DNA of 64,000 nt from positions 124,001 to 188,000 of the forward strand of contig NZ_CP100604.1 of assembly GCF_031202265.1 (NCBI RefSeq), given 5' to 3'. A program made the translations under genes and the position numbers. The notes beneath the pieces were generated by a model that did not search any database, was not told where the DNA came from, and saw nothing but the letters and a program-made list of their open reading frames with translations. The stretch comes from Bradyrhizobium sp. Ash2021 (GTDB taxonomy: Bacteria; Pseudomonadota; Alphaproteobacteria; Rhizobiales; Xanthobacteraceae). This document shows positions 16,842 to 26,382 of this stretch, in pieces (the first letter of the stretch is position 1; every line of letters starts with the position of its first letter).

Positions 16842-17924
16842 GTGTCCGACCTTCCAACCCTCGAACAAACCATTCTCACCGAAATCGCCGCCGCCGGCGA
16901 CGAGGCCGCCCTCGAAGCCGTGCGCGTCGCGGCGCTCGGCAAGAAGGGCTCGATCTCCGCGCTGCTGTCGACGCTCGGCAAGATGTCGCCGGACGAGCGC
17001 AAGACCCAGGGCGCCGCGATCAACCTCGCCAAGGACAAGGTCACGCAGGCGCTGACCGCGCGCCGCGATATCCTGAAATCGGCGACACTGGACGCCCGCC
17101 TTGCCTCCGAGACCATCGACGTCACGCTGCCGCTGCGCGAGGCCCCGGCCGAGCAGGGCCGCATCCATCCGCTCAGCCAGGTCTTCGAAGAGGTCAACGT
17201 CATCTTCGCCGACATGGGTTTTTCGATCGCCGAAGGCCCGGACATCGAGACCGACGACTATAATTTCACGAAACTGAATTTTCCCGAGGGCCATCCGGCG
17301 CGAGAGATGCACGACACCTTCTTCTTCAATCCTGGGGAAGACGGTTCGCGCATGCTGTTGCGCACCCACACCTCGCCGGTGCAGGTGCGTACCATGCTCA
17401 CCCAGAAGCCGCCGATCCGCATCATCTGTCCGGGCCGCACCTATCGCATCGATTCGGATGCCACCCACACGCCGCAATTTCACCAGGTCGAAGGCCTCGT
17501 GATCGACAAGGGCTCGCATCTCGGCCACCTCAAATGGATTTTGCACGAGTTCTGCAAGGCGTTCTTCGAGGTCGATCACATCAACATGCGGTTCCGGCCG
17601 TCGTTCTTTCCGTTCACCGAGCCGTCGCTCGAGGTCGATATCCAGTGCCGCCGCGACAAGGGCGAAATTCGCTTCGGCGAAGGCGAGGACTGGCTGGAGA
17701 TTCTCGGCTGCGGCATGGTGCATCCGAGCGTGCTGCGTGCCTGCGGTATCGATCCCGACGTCTATCAGGGCTTTGCCTGGGGCATGGGCATCGACCGCAT
17801 CGCGATGCTGAAATACGGTATGTCCGATCTGCGGCAGCTGTTCGACAGCGACGTGCGCTGGCTCTCCCATTACGGCTTCAAGCCGCTCGATGTCCCGACC
17901 CTGGCGGGAGGGTTGAGTTCGTGA
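16842..17924 (+). CDS. pheS: Phenylalanyl-tRNA synthetase alpha subunit
   Basis: A 360-residue class II synthetase subunit; the alpha2beta2 enzyme charges tRNA-Phe. Motif 2 ([20 protein letters not shown], with the Arg/Glu positions) and motif 3 ([17 protein letters not shown]) are intact, and PHPLSQVF-like [11 protein letters not shown] marks motif 1. The N-terminal coiled-coil domain is about 90 residues. The start is a GTG at 16842 after GAGAGAGA; longer frames are not family-like. The stop overlaps the ASCH gene start by 4 bases. A weak hairpin (GCGGC at 16801, GCCGC at 16814, then CTTTT) precedes it. Confidence 0.97.
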   Translation: MSDLPTLEQTILTEIAAAGDEAALEAVRVAALGKKGSISALLSTLGKMSPDERKTQGAAINLAKDKVTQALTARRDILKSATLDARLASETIDVTLPLREAPAEQGRIHPLSQVFEEVNVIFADMGFSIAEGPDIETDDYNFTKLNFPEGHPAREMHDTFFFNPGEDGSRMLLRTHTSPVQVRTMLTQKPPIRIICPGRTYRIDSDATHTPQFHQVEGLVIDKGSHLGHLKWILHEFCKAFFEVDHINMRFRPSFFPFTEPSLEVDIQCRRDKGEIRFGEGEDWLEILGCGMVHPSVLRACGIDPDVYQGFAWGMGIDRIAMLKYGMSDLRQLFDSDVRWLSHYGFKPLDVPTLAGGLSS

Positions 17925-18337
17925 GCTCAAGCGCCGTCCCCGAAAAGTATCGGAGCCTGCGTTCGTTCGCGTTCGGCGACGGCCCGGCGCTCGCCGACGA
18001 GCTGCTCGAACTCGTGCTGAACGGCGTGAAGACCGCGACCTGCAGCACCGAAGACGAGCCCAACACCTCGACGCCGGGCGAGCTCTGGATTGTGCTCGAC
18101 GGGCGTGGCGCGCCGCGCTGCGTGATCGAAACGCTCGAAGTGACCTACCGCCGCTTCGGCGATGTGGATGCCGCCTTTGCCTATGAAGAGGGCGAAGGCG
18201 ACCGCAGCCTCGCCTATTGGCGCGACGCGCATCGCCGGTATTTTGGACGACAGGGAAAATTCAGCGAAGACATGATGCTGATGTGCGAGCGTTTTCGTCT
18301 GGTAGAGATTTTTGCCGATCGCAGGGTTGCATCATGA
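17921..18337 (+). CDS. ASCH-domain protein between pheS and pheT
   Basis: A 138-residue protein of the ASCH (PUA-like) superfamily. Family features are [20 protein letters not shown] near the start, [20 protein letters not shown], and [22 protein letters not shown] domains are predicted to bind RNA or nucleotides, and one member is an RNase; the role here is unknown. The GTG start overlaps the pheS stop (GTGA, 4 bases, ribosome binding site GGAGGG) and its stop overlaps the pheT ATG (ATGA). So it is translationally coupled on both sides, and a role linked to tRNA-Phe charging or general translation is a reasonable inference only. Confidence 0.85.
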   Translation: MSSSAVPEKYRSLRSFAFGDGPALADELLELVLNGVKTATCSTEDEPNTSTPGELWIVLDGRGAPRCVIETLEVTYRRFGDVDAAFAYEEGEGDRSLAYWRDAHRRYFGRQGKFSEDMMLMCERFRLVEIFADRRVAS

Positions 18338-20742
18338 AATTCACGCTCTCCTGGCTGAAAGAACATCTCGACACCGACGAGCCGCTGGAAAAGCTCGCCG
18401 ACAAGCTCACCATGATCGGGCTCGAGGTCGAGCATATCGAGGACAAGGCGAAGCAGCTTTCGCCGTTCAGCATCGCGCGCGTGATCTCCGCCGAGCAGCA
18501 TCCGAACGCCGATCGCCTGCGCGTCTGCATGGTCGATACCGGCGACGGCGGCGCACCGGTGCAGGTCGTTTGCGGCGCGCCGAATGCGCGTGCCGGCCTC
18601 ATCAGCGTGTTCTCGGCTCCCGGCACCTTCATTCCCGGCAAGAACATCACGCTCGGTGTTGGCACCATCAGAGGCGTCGAGAGCCGCGGCATGCTGTGCT
18701 CGGCCGCCGAACTGCAAATCTCGGAAGACCATGACGGCATCATGGAACTGCCGGCCGATGCGCCGATCGGCAAAGGCTATGCGGAATGGGCCGGGCTCGG
18801 CGATCCCATGCTCGAGATCAATCTGACGCCGAACCGGCAGGACTGCACCGGCGTGCACGGCATCGCGCGCGACCTTTCCGCCGCCGATATGGGCAAGTTC
18901 AGGGATCCCGGCATCAAGCAGATCAAGGGTGAATTCCCCTGCCCGGTGAAGGTGACGGTCGAAGACGCCACGCTGTGCCCGGGCTTTGCGCTGCGGCTGG
19001 TGCGCGGCGTCAAGAACGGCCCCTCGCCGGAGTGGCTGCAGAAGCGCCTGACCTCGATCGGATTGCGGCCGATCAATGCACTGGTCGATATCACCAACTT
19101 CATGACCTACGACCGCGCTCGTCCCTTGCATGTGTTCGATGCCAGGAAAGTGACGGGCAATCTCACCGTGCGCCGCGCGCGCGACGGCGAGACCCTGCTG
19201 GCGCTGGACGGCCGCACCTACACGCTCGACCGCGGCGTCTGCGTCATCGCGGACGAACACGGCGTCGAATCGCTCGCCGGCATCATGGGCGGCGAAGCCT
19301 CCGGCTGCGACGAGAACACCACGGACGTGCTGATCGAATCGGCGCTGTGGAACGAAATCAACATTGCGCAGTCCGGCCGCAAGCTCGGCATCAATTCGGA
19401 CGCCCGCTATCGGTTCGAACGTGGCGTCGACCCGGCCTTCATGGTGCCGGGGCTGGAGATGGCAACCCGGCTGGTGCTGGAATTGTGCGGCGGCACGCCG
19501 TCGGAGAACGTCGTCGTCGGCAATCCCTTTGGCGAAGACCGCGTGATCGATTTCCCGCTCGCCGAGATCAAGCGCCTCGCCGGAATCGAGGTGCCGTTCC
19601 CCGAAGTGCGGCGCATCCTCGGCCATCTCGGCTTCATGATGGCCGGCAGCGGCCCGGTGGTGAAGGTCGCGATACCCTCGTGGCGCACGGACGTTCACGG
19701 CAAGGCCGATATCGTCGAGGAGATCGTGCGCATCGTCGGCGTCGACAAGGTGCCGATGACGCCGTTCGATCGCGGCGACGCACCGCGCAAGCCGGTGCTC
19801 ACCACGATCCAGCTCCGCACCCGCCGCGCCAAGCGCGGGCTCGCCGCGCGCGGCATGGTCGAAGCGGTGACGTGGTCGTTCATCTCGAAACCATCAGCCG
19901 AATTGTTCGGCGGCGGCCAGGCTGAACTCACGCTGGCCAACCCGATCGCGTCGGATCTCTCGGACATGCGGCCGAGCCTGCTGCCAGGTCTGGTCGCAGC
20001 CGCGCAGGCGAATGCCAATCGCGGCTCGTCCGATGTCGCGCTGTTCGAGGTCGGTCAGGTCTTCAAGGGCGACAAGCCCGAGAATCAACTGGTCGCGGCC
20101 GCTGGCGTGCGCCACGGCTTTGCGTCCGCGAAAGGCATGGGGCGGCATTGGTCGGGTGCGGCCATGGCGGATGCGCTCGACGCCAAGGCCGACGCGTTTG
20201 CGGTGCTCGCGGCTGCGGGCGCGCCGATGCAGGCGCTGCAAATCGTGCCCGGCGGGCCCGGCTGGCTGCATCCGGGCCGTTCCGGCACCATCCAGATCGG
20301 TCCGCAAAACGTGCTTGGATATTTCGGCGAGCTGCATCCGCGCGCTCTGGAGGCGCTCGGCGCCGATGGTCCGCTGATCGCGTTCGAAGTGATCCTCGAC
20401 CGCGTTCCCGATGCCAAGCAGCGGCCGACCCGCGCCAAGCCGGTGCTTGAACTCTCCGCATTCCAGCCGGTGTCGCGGGATTTCGCCTTCATCGTCGATC
20501 GCGGCGTCAAGGCCGGCGACATCGTGCGCGCGGCGCAGGGTGTCGACAAGAAGCTGATCACGGATGTCACGGTGTTCGACGTCTACGAGGGCAAGGGCAT
20601 CGATGAGGCTAAGAAATCGATCGCGATTGCGGTGACCATCCAGCCGCGCGAGAAGACGTTGACCGATCAGGAGATCGACGCGGTCGCCGCGAAGATCGTC
20701 GCTGAAGTCACGAAGAAGACGGGTGGAACATTGCGGGGATGA
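18334..20742 (+). CDS. pheT: Phenylalanyl-tRNA synthetase beta subunit
   Basis: An 802-residue beta subunit. It has an EMAP-type tRNA-binding domain (about 40-150, [11 protein letters not shown]) and the B3/B4 editing domain, which hydrolyses mischarged Tyr-tRNA-Phe. B5 contains the [18 protein letters not shown] and [15 protein letters not shown] segments. A C-terminal FDX-anticodon-binding domain ends with [17 protein letters not shown]. The ATG at 18334 ([20 protein letters not shown]) overlaps the preceding stop by 4 bases. Length and domain order are normal. Confidence 0.97.
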   Translation: MKFTLSWLKEHLDTDEPLEKLADKLTMIGLEVEHIEDKAKQLSPFSIARVISAEQHPNADRLRVCMVDTGDGGAPVQVVCGAPNARAGLISVFSAPGTFIPGKNITLGVGTIRGVESRGMLCSAAELQISEDHDGIMELPADAPIGKGYAEWAGLGDPMLEINLTPNRQDCTGVHGIARDLSAADMGKFRDPGIKQIKGEFPCPVKVTVEDATLCPGFALRLVRGVKNGPSPEWLQKRLTSIGLRPINALVDITNFMTYDRARPLHVFDARKVTGNLTVRRARDGETLLALDGRTYTLDRGVCVIADEHGVESLAGIMGGEASGCDENTTDVLIESALWNEINIAQSGRKLGINSDARYRFERGVDPAFMVPGLEMATRLVLELCGGTPSENVVVGNPFGEDRVIDFPLAEIKRLAGIEVPFPEVRRILGHLGFMMAGSGPVVKVAIPSWRTDVHGKADIVEEIVRIVGVDKVPMTPFDRGDAPRKPVLTTIQLRTRRAKRGLAARGMVEAVTWSFISKPSAELFGGGQAELTLANPIASDLSDMRPSLLPGLVAAAQANANRGSSDVALFEVGQVFKGDKPENQLVAAAGVRHGFASAKGMGRHWSGAAMADALDAKADAFAVLAAAGAPMQALQIVPGGPGWLHPGRSGTIQIGPQNVLGYFGELHPRALEALGADGPLIAFEVILDRVPDAKQRPTRAKPVLELSAFQPVSRDFAFIVDRGVKAGDIVRAAQGVDKKLITDVTVFDVYEGKGIDEAKKSIAIAVTIQPREKTLTDQEIDAVAAKIVAEVTKKTGGTLRG

Positions 20743-20781
20743 TGCGGAAAAGTGGGGAGCGGTTTTCCGATGACATCATGC
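20742..20781. repeat. Short dispersed repeat (GCGGAAAAGTGG type)
   Basis: GCGGAAAAGTGGGGAGCGGT and TTTCCG directly after pheT match, on the other strand, the ACCGGTACCCACTTTTGCGG core at 56638-56658. The arms GGAAAA/TTTTCC are inverted. Confidence 0.5.
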
Positions 20782-20795
20782 TCAGGGAATAGGGC

Positions 20796-21572
20796 ATGAG
20801 TCCTTTGGGCCTCATCCCCTCCGACGTCAGCCTCAACGCCGCGATCGCGGTCTGTGCCATCGCCTTTGTGTCGGGCACCGCGCGCGGATTTTCCGGCTTC
20901 GGCTCCGCGCTGATCTTCATGCCGCTGGCGAGCAGCATCGCCGCCCCTCGTCTGGTCGCCGCGCTGCTGCTGATCATCGATTTCATCGCGGCCGCGCCGC
21001 TGCTTCCGAATGCCTGGAAGCAGGCCGACCGCAAGGCGACCGCGGTCATAGTGCTTGGCGCCCTGGTGGGCGTACCCATTGGAACCTACTTCCTCAGCCG
21101 GCTCGAGCCGGTGACGACACGCTGGATCATCTCGGGATTCGTGTTCGCGCTGTTGCTGCTGCTGCTATCGGGCTGGCGTTACCGGGGCAAGGACCATGCG
21201 GCGATTTCCGTCGGCATCGGCGGACTATCCGGCTTTTGCAGCGGTCTGGCCCAGACGGGCGGGCCGCCGATCGTCGGCTACTGGCTGGGACGACCGATTG
21301 TTTCCACGATCGCACGCGCCAACATCCTGCTGTTTTTCGGCGCCTCGGATTTCTTTTCCGTGGTCAGTTATTCCCTGACCGGGCTGATCACGGCGGATTC
21401 GATCAAGTTTTCGCTTGTCGTCGGCCCGGTCTACGCCATCGGCGTCTGGTTCGGCGCGTCGTTGTTCGGCAAGGCCAGCGAGGCACTGTTTCGCGCGATC
21501 TGCTACGCCCTGATCGCGGCGGCGGTTCTCATCGGCCTGCCGGCGCTCGACGGCGTGCTGCGCAGCGGCTAG
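20796..21572 (+). CDS. Sulfite exporter TauE/SafE family membrane protein
   Basis: A 258-residue protein with about eight hydrophobic helices. It shows the TauE/SafE pattern of two related halves, each with a Gly/Pro-rich loop: GTARGFSGFGSALIFMPLAS and LSGFCSGLAQTGGPPIVGYW. Members export sulfite, sulfoacetate or other organosulfur or organic anions; the substrate is not evident. It follows pheT by 53 bp on the same strand but is probably independent. Confidence 0.85.
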   Translation: MSPLGLIPSDVSLNAAIAVCAIAFVSGTARGFSGFGSALIFMPLASSIAAPRLVAALLLIIDFIAAAPLLPNAWKQADRKATAVIVLGALVGVPIGTYFLSRLEPVTTRWIISGFVFALLLLLLSGWRYRGKDHAAISVGIGGLSGFCSGLAQTGGPPIVGYWLGRPIVSTIARANILLFFGASDFFSVVSYSLTGLITADSIKFSLVVGPVYAIGVWFGASLFGKASEALFRAICYALIAAAVLIGLPALDGVLRSG

Positions 21573-21612
21573 GCTGGCTGCAACGGACAAGAAAATTCAG
21601 GGGGAGAGCGTT

Positions 21613-22557
21613 ATGATCGATCGCCGCAATGCGCTGAAACTGACGCTCGGCGGCGCCGCAGCACTGGCCGCGCCTGCCGTCTTGGCGCAGGCACCGACGA
21701 AACCGCGCACGAAAATCGTGTTCCTCGGCACCAAAGGCGGACCGCGCGTCGGCGTCGGACCTTCCAACCCGGCCAATCTGGTGATGGTGAACGACACGCC
21801 GTTCGTGATCGACTGCGGCATGGGCGTCAGCCACCAACTCGTCAGCGCCGGCGTGCCGCTGGAATCGGTGAAGTATATTTTCATCAGCCATCACCATTCC
21901 GACCACAACCTCGAATACGGCAACCTCGTCTACAACGCCTGGGCCACCGGCCTGTCGGCGCCGATCCACTCGTTCGGCCCCAAGGGTATCGAGGCGATGA
22001 CCAAGACCTATTGGGAGCTGAACAAATTCGACGTCGATACACGCATCGAGGACGAAGGCCGTCCCGATCCGCGCAAGCTGTTGATCGCCAAGGACATCAC
22101 CGAGGACGGCGTGGTGCTGCAGACGCCGGACGTGAAGGTGACCGCGTTCCGGACCCCGCACCCCCCGATCACTGACAATTTCGCCTATAAGTTCGAGACG
22201 CCGGATGGCACGATCGTGTTCTCCAGCGATACCAATTACAATCCGAAGCTGGCCGAATTCGCCAAGGGAGCCGACGTGCTGGTGCACGAAGCGATCTATC
22301 TTCCCTGGGTCGATCGCCTGGTGACCAGGGTCAAGAACGGCGCCACGCTGAAGAAGCATCTGCTCGAGAGCCACACCGCCGCCGAAGACGTCGGCCGCAT
22401 CGCCGACGCCGCGCAGGTCAAGGTGCTGGTCATGAGCCACCTCGTGCCCGGCGAGCTCGACGTGACGGACGAGCAATGGAGCAGCGAGGCGAAAAAGCAC
22501 TTCAAGGGCCGCCTCATCGTCGCCAGGGATTTGATGGAATTGAAGCTGCCGGTGTAA
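21613..22557 (+). CDS. Exported metallo-beta-lactamase-fold hydrolase
   Basis: A 314-residue protein with a twin-arginine-type leader (DRRNALKLTLGGAAALAAPA, cut near AQA) and an MBL domain. The metal motif HxHxDH is at 93-98 (HHHSDH), and further ligands are likely in PHPP (about 179-182) and VFSSDTNY. The fold resembles the RNase Z/arylsulfatase-like branch (FLGTKGGPRVGVG near the start). A Tat leader suggests a folded metalloenzyme in the periplasm. The substrate is unknown. It converges with the Tat-type amine oxidase downstream. Confidence 0.85.
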   Translation: MIDRRNALKLTLGGAAALAAPAVLAQAPTKPRTKIVFLGTKGGPRVGVGPSNPANLVMVNDTPFVIDCGMGVSHQLVSAGVPLESVKYIFISHHHSDHNLEYGNLVYNAWATGLSAPIHSFGPKGIEAMTKTYWELNKFDVDTRIEDEGRPDPRKLLIAKDITEDGVVLQTPDVKVTAFRTPHPPITDNFAYKFETPDGTIVFSSDTNYNPKLAEFAKGADVLVHEAIYLPWVDRLVTRVKNGATLKKHLLESHTAAEDVGRIADAAQVKVLVMSHLVPGELDVTDEQWSSEAKKHFKGRLIVARDLMELKLPV

Positions 22558-22586
22558 CTTTCACCCCCTGGAGGGTAAGAACGCCA

Positions 22587-24014
22587 TCATTGGATCGGCG
22601 ACGCCGGCGCTGCCGATCTTGACGGCGCCGAACGCCGCCGCTGCTTCGGCGCCCGCGCGGGTGCTCCCACTGGTTCGGCGTCTTTCAAGGCGCCGATCCG
22701 TCGCAACGCCGCTTCCGCCGCCCGCTCGCCGCTTTCCCAGGCGCCGTCGATGGTGCCCCACAACGTTTCATGGGTGGCTTCGCCCGCGAGGTACATGCAG
22801 CCGATCGGCTCGCTCAGGATTTTTCGCGACGGCTGCGCGCCCGGCGCCGCCACCGACATTGCGCCCAGCGCAAACGGCGCGGCATTCCAGCGGGTGGCGC
22901 TCGATTTCTTGACCGCGGCGGCAGCATCGCTGCCGAACAGTTTCGTCAGCCACTCCACTGCGAACGCCACCATGGCCTGCTCGCCCTGGGCGGAGAGATC
23001 GCGGCCGAACGAACCCGCGACATCGATCGTACACAGCGAGGATGCACCCATGTTGGCGAACAACAGCGCCGTTCGCGTCGAAGTGCTCTGCTCGATGATG
23101 ATGTCATCGCGGGCCAGGTTCAGTGGATTGCCCGGCATCTGCAGCGCGATCCGGTCATAACTGCCGAGGCTCAATTTGGCCGCGGCGTCGAGCGTGCGCT
23201 TGGGAATGTCGGGGGCGAATTTGATGTTGCCGGCGGCCAGTACATTGCTCGACACGGTGATAACAGCGGCGCGTGCGACGATCTTGCCCGCCGGTGTCTC
23301 CACCGTGACGTCGCGGCTACCCCAGGAGATGCGGTTCGCCGGCGTCGAGAGCGACAACGGAATCGGCTCGCCGAGCTTGGCGATCAGCGTGCCGAGCCCC
23401 TGACGGCAGGTGATCGCGGTGTTGCGATCCTGCGCGCGGGCCTTGTCGGCGACGGAGACATCCTTGAGGTCCTTGCCCGAAAAATTGGCGCCGAGCAAGA
23501 ACTCCGCCGTGCCCGCCCATTCGCCGAGATCCTTTGGCAACACCGACGCGCAGGAAATATCCGATTTGCGCGAGGCGTCGTCGATGGCGCGGTTGGCGCG
23601 CACCAGAGCGGCCAGAAATTCCTCGGTTTCGCCTGGGCGAGCGTTGCGGCGGCCGATGCGAATCTTCTGGCCTGAGGGCGCGGTCGTGATCTCAAGCCCC
23701 GCGGCGCGCGCGAGCCTGATCATCGGGTTGGTCTCGGGATTGTGCATCCAGCGCGCGCCGCGATCGAACGGCACCTCGAAGGTCGAGATATCGGTCTGAC
23801 ATCGGCCACCGATCTGGCTCGCCGCCTCCACCACGATCACCTTGCGGTTCGCGGCCTGGATCCGCCGCGCCGCAGCAATGCCGGCGGCGCCGGCGCCGAT
23901 CACGACAATGTCAGCATCGCGTGACAATTGTGCGCCAAAGACCCTGCCGCCAAGCATCGGCGTCACCGCGAGGCCAGCGGACGCCGACAGGAAATCGCGG
24001 CGGGTCATTGTCAT
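22587..24014 (-). CDS. Exported flavin amine oxidase
   Basis: A 475-residue FAD enzyme with a Tat leader (TMTRRDFLSASAGLAVTPML). The dinucleotide-binding motif is VVIGAGAAGIAAARRI near residue 36, followed by the amine-oxidase signature GGRCQTDISTFEVPFDRGAR. The C-terminal FAD site is CMYLAGEATHETLWGTIDGA with WESGERAAE. The family oxidises mono- or polyamines to aldehydes, releasing ammonia and peroxide. A Pro/Arg/Ala-rich tail of about 25 residues follows. No partner gene is evident. Confidence 0.85.
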   Translation of the reverse strand: MTMTRRDFLSASAGLAVTPMLGGRVFGAQLSRDADIVVIGAGAAGIAAARRIQAANRKVIVVEAASQIGGRCQTDISTFEVPFDRGARWMHNPETNPMIRLARAAGLEITTAPSGQKIRIGRRNARPGETEEFLAALVRANRAIDDASRKSDISCASVLPKDLGEWAGTAEFLLGANFSGKDLKDVSVADKARAQDRNTAITCRQGLGTLIAKLGEPIPLSLSTPANRISWGSRDVTVETPAGKIVARAAVITVSSNVLAAGNIKFAPDIPKRTLDAAAKLSLGSYDRIALQMPGNPLNLARDDIIIEQSTSTRTALLFANMGASSLCTIDVAGSFGRDLSAQGEQAMVAFAVEWLTKLFGSDAAAAVKKSSATRWNAAPFALGAMSVAAPGAQPSRKILSEPIGCMYLAGEATHETLWGTIDGAWESGERAAEAALRRIGALKDAEPVGAPARAPKQRRRSAPSRSAAPASPIQ

Positions 24015-24206
24015 GTCATGGTTTCCGGAGACTTGAAAGAAAGAGAACAGCTAGCGAACTGTGCCGCATCTCACGGCGCGCAGCAACACTCATGGTAAAT
24101 CAATCATGATTGATCGACGCGATGCATGAACTAAATTGAAACGGCTTGCGACCATGCTAAGGGACAAGAAAAAAGCGGACGGGAAGCCGCTCTTGGGGAG
24201 AGTTTC

Positions 24207-25178
24207 ATGGGCGTAATGCTCGATACCATCGGCCAGCTGATTGCGGGGTACCTGCAGAAGGAAGTCCCGGGCTATGAGCCGTTCACGCCCAGCGATCCGG
24301 AACATCTGCGTGGCGTGGTCCAGGCCGGCGACGTCCTGCTGGTCGAAGGCAACAACCGAATTTCCGGCATCATCAAATACCTCACGCAGTCGACCTGGTC
24401 GCATGCAGCGCTGTATGTCGGCGCAATCGATGGCGCGACCGAACCCGACGGCGAGCCGCATGTCCTGATCGAGGCCAATATCGGCGAAGGCGTCACCTCG
24501 GCGCCGCTGTCGAAATATTATCCGTATCACACCCGCGTGTGCCGCCCGGTCGGCCTGTCCTATGAAGACCGCACCACGGTGTGCCGCTATGCCATCAACC
24601 GGATCGGCTTCGGCTACGACACCAAGAACATCGTCGATCTGATGCGCTATCTGATTCCGTTACCGGTGCCGCAGCGATGGCGGCGGCGCATAATTGCGTT
24701 CGGCTCCGGCGATCCCACCAAGATCATCTGTTCGGCGCTGATCGCGCAGGCGTTCGACGCCGTGCGCTATCCGATCCTGCCCAAGATCACGCGCGCCGCC
24801 TCCCGGAAGGCCCGGCGCGAAATTCTGCACATCCGCGATTCGTCGCTGTACATGCCGCGCGATTTCGATATCTCGCCCTATTTCGAAGTCGTCAAACCCA
24901 CCATCGTGCACGGCTTCGACTATCTGGCCCTGCATTGGGCCGACAAGCAGAAGCCGCTCCAGGAGGTAGCCGGCGAATTCGGTGTGTTTCCAGAGATCGA
25001 GTCGCCGTCACTTGTTCCTGAAGAGACTGACCAAGAGGCGCCGCTTCCGGTTGCGGAAGTGAGCGAAGCCGCGCGGGTCGAGCGCGTGACCGTGTCAGAG
25101 CATTTCCTCGCGGTCGAATATGTTCCGGTGCGACCGCCAGAGCGCCGCACCCGTCCCCGCGGGAAGGTGGCCGCTTAG
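24207..25178 (+). CDS. YiiX/YebB-like permuted NlpC/P60 cysteine hydrolase
   Basis: A 323-residue protein. GDVLLVEGNNRISGIIKYLT (about 41-60) then WSHAALYVG places a conserved His at 66. VLIEANIGEGVTSAPLS supplies the acidic residue, and TKIICSALIAQAF gives Cys175 at the start of a helix. This order (His before Cys) is the permuted NlpC/P60 arrangement of YiiX, whose members act on lipids, peptides or amide bonds. No signal peptide is visible; the last 80 residues are Glu/Pro/Val-rich and probably disordered. Bradyrhizobium relatives are often called lipo-like proteins. Function unknown. Confidence 0.75.
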   Translation: MGVMLDTIGQLIAGYLQKEVPGYEPFTPSDPEHLRGVVQAGDVLLVEGNNRISGIIKYLTQSTWSHAALYVGAIDGATEPDGEPHVLIEANIGEGVTSAPLSKYYPYHTRVCRPVGLSYEDRTTVCRYAINRIGFGYDTKNIVDLMRYLIPLPVPQRWRRRIIAFGSGDPTKIICSALIAQAFDAVRYPILPKITRAASRKARREILHIRDSSLYMPRDFDISPYFEVVKPTIVHGFDYLALHWADKQKPLQEVAGEFGVFPEIESPSLVPEETDQEAPLPVAEVSEAARVERVTVSEHFLAVEYVPVRPPERRTRPRGKVAA

Positions 25179-25210
25179 AGCGTGCATCGATGGCCCTCTC
25201 CTCGGCATCA

Positions 25211-25831
25211 TCAGTTCGGCCGGGCGCTGCCTTCATACATGAACGTCATCGGCCTCGGCCCCGGCCCCGGGATATAGCCGGTCTCGATCCGGTCAATAGC
25301 AAAACCCGCGCCTTCGATCATCGAGCGAATCGGGCGATTGAGATGGCAGCCTCCGCTGCAGCATTTCCATACTGGCGTCAGCCGATCCTGCCACCAGCGC
25401 ACGCCCGCGTCGGGTGCCTGACCGTGCTCGACGAACAGGAGCTTGCCGCCCGGCCGCAATACGCGCCGCATCTCTGCGAGTGCGGTAGCGGCGTGCGGGA
25501 TCGAGCACATGGTCCAGGTCGTGACGATGGTATCGACGCAATGTTGGTCGAGCGGAATGGCCTCGGCGGAAGCCTCGAGGAAGCTGACCGGCGTCTTCGC
25601 CTGGTGTGAGACGCCACGCGCCATACGCACAAGCCGTGGCGACGGTTCGAGCGCCAGGACCTCCTGCACGGACGAACGATAGAACGGCAGGTTCAATCCC
25701 GAGCCGACACCGATCTCGAGCACCCTGCCCTCCGCTGCACCAATCACGCGCTCACGAAAAGGCAGAAGTTGCGCGTTGCGCATCGCAAGATCGCAGAGCC
25801 TCGGCAGGATGACGTCGTTGTAAAATCCCAT
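25211..25831 (-). CDS. Class I SAM-dependent methyltransferase
   Basis: A 206-residue Rossmann methyltransferase. Motif I is VLEIGVGSGLNLPFY (about 37-51), the acidic loop is ALEPSPRLVRMA, and motif IV/post is ILRPGG-like RRVLRPGGKLLFVEHG. The C-terminal CCSGGCHLNRPIRSMIEGAG segment is typical of the METTL7/UbiE-like type 11 group. The acceptor is unknown. It lies convergent to the YiiX-like gene and 220 bp from csoR, with no operon partner; that gap shows nothing recognisable. Confidence 0.8.
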   Translation of the reverse strand: MGFYNDVILPRLCDLAMRNAQLLPFRERVIGAAEGRVLEIGVGSGLNLPFYRSSVQEVLALEPSPRLVRMARGVSHQAKTPVSFLEASAEAIPLDQHCVDTIVTTWTMCSIPHAATALAEMRRVLRPGGKLLFVEHGQAPDAGVRWWQDRLTPVWKCCSGGCHLNRPIRSMIEGAGFAIDRIETGYIPGPGPRPMTFMYEGSARPN

Positions 25832-26051
25832 CGCGCACTCCTGAATTCCCGACGCCGGGAGGGCAGGTCACGTCATTCCGGCCAATGTGGGCACGGAACC
25901 GTCGCACGGAAGGCCCTGCTTTGCGATGGTGCGGATATTCCGCTGTCCCATTACAGAGGCGTGATCCGGATCAACGCGCGATGGGCATACAGATAGCTTC
26001 AGGCTGCAACTCCCGCTTGGGCTCCGAGCATGTGAGCCGGCCGGCGTGAGA

Positions 26052-26327
26052 CTAGCGGTCAGACCGGCCAATCACCGCCATCAGTTCCGCGATCTTTTCC
26101 CGTTGGTCGGCCTTGTTGCCGCTGGTGATCGCATGTTCGACGCAATGCGACACGTGATCCCGGAGCACCTCTTCCTCGACGCGCCGCAGCGCGGCACGCA
26201 CCGCGGAAATCTGCGTGACGATGTCGATGCAGTAGCGGTCCTCGTCGACCATTTTCGACAGGCCACGGACCTGGCCTTCGATCCGGCTCAGGCGCTTTTG
26301 ACAGGAAGCCTTGATGTCTTTTCGCAT
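26052..26327 (-). CDS. csoR: Copper-sensing transcriptional repressor CsoR
   Basis: A 91-residue all-helical repressor of the CsoR/RcnR (DUF156) family. The copper ligands of CsoR align: Cys33, His58 and Cys62 have the same 25- and 4-residue spacing as Cys36-His61-Cys65 of the Mycobacterium tuberculosis protein. It also keeps an N-terminal Cys9. Copper(I) binding releases DNA and induces efflux. It is divergent from a copper-type P1B ATPase, with a palindromic operator between them. The ligand set plus context make copper much more likely than formaldehyde or nickel. Confidence 0.88.
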   Translation of the reverse strand: MRKDIKASCQKRLSRIEGQVRGLSKMVDEDRYCIDIVTQISAVRAALRRVEEEVLRDHVSHCVEHAITSGNKADQREKIAELMAVIGRSDR

Positions 26328-26335
26328 CCCGCCTA

Positions 26336-26354
26336 TATACCCCTACAGGGTATA
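26336..26354. promoter_or_regulatory. CsoR-type operator between csoR and copA
   Basis: TATACCC CTACA GGGTATA is a palindrome with 7-base arms and a C/G tract, the form known for CsoR/RcnR-family operators. It is 8 bases before the csoR start and 28 before copA, so one site could control both. Confidence 0.75.
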
Positions 26355-26382
26355 GGTTACAAGTGGATATTGGGAAAGTGCG

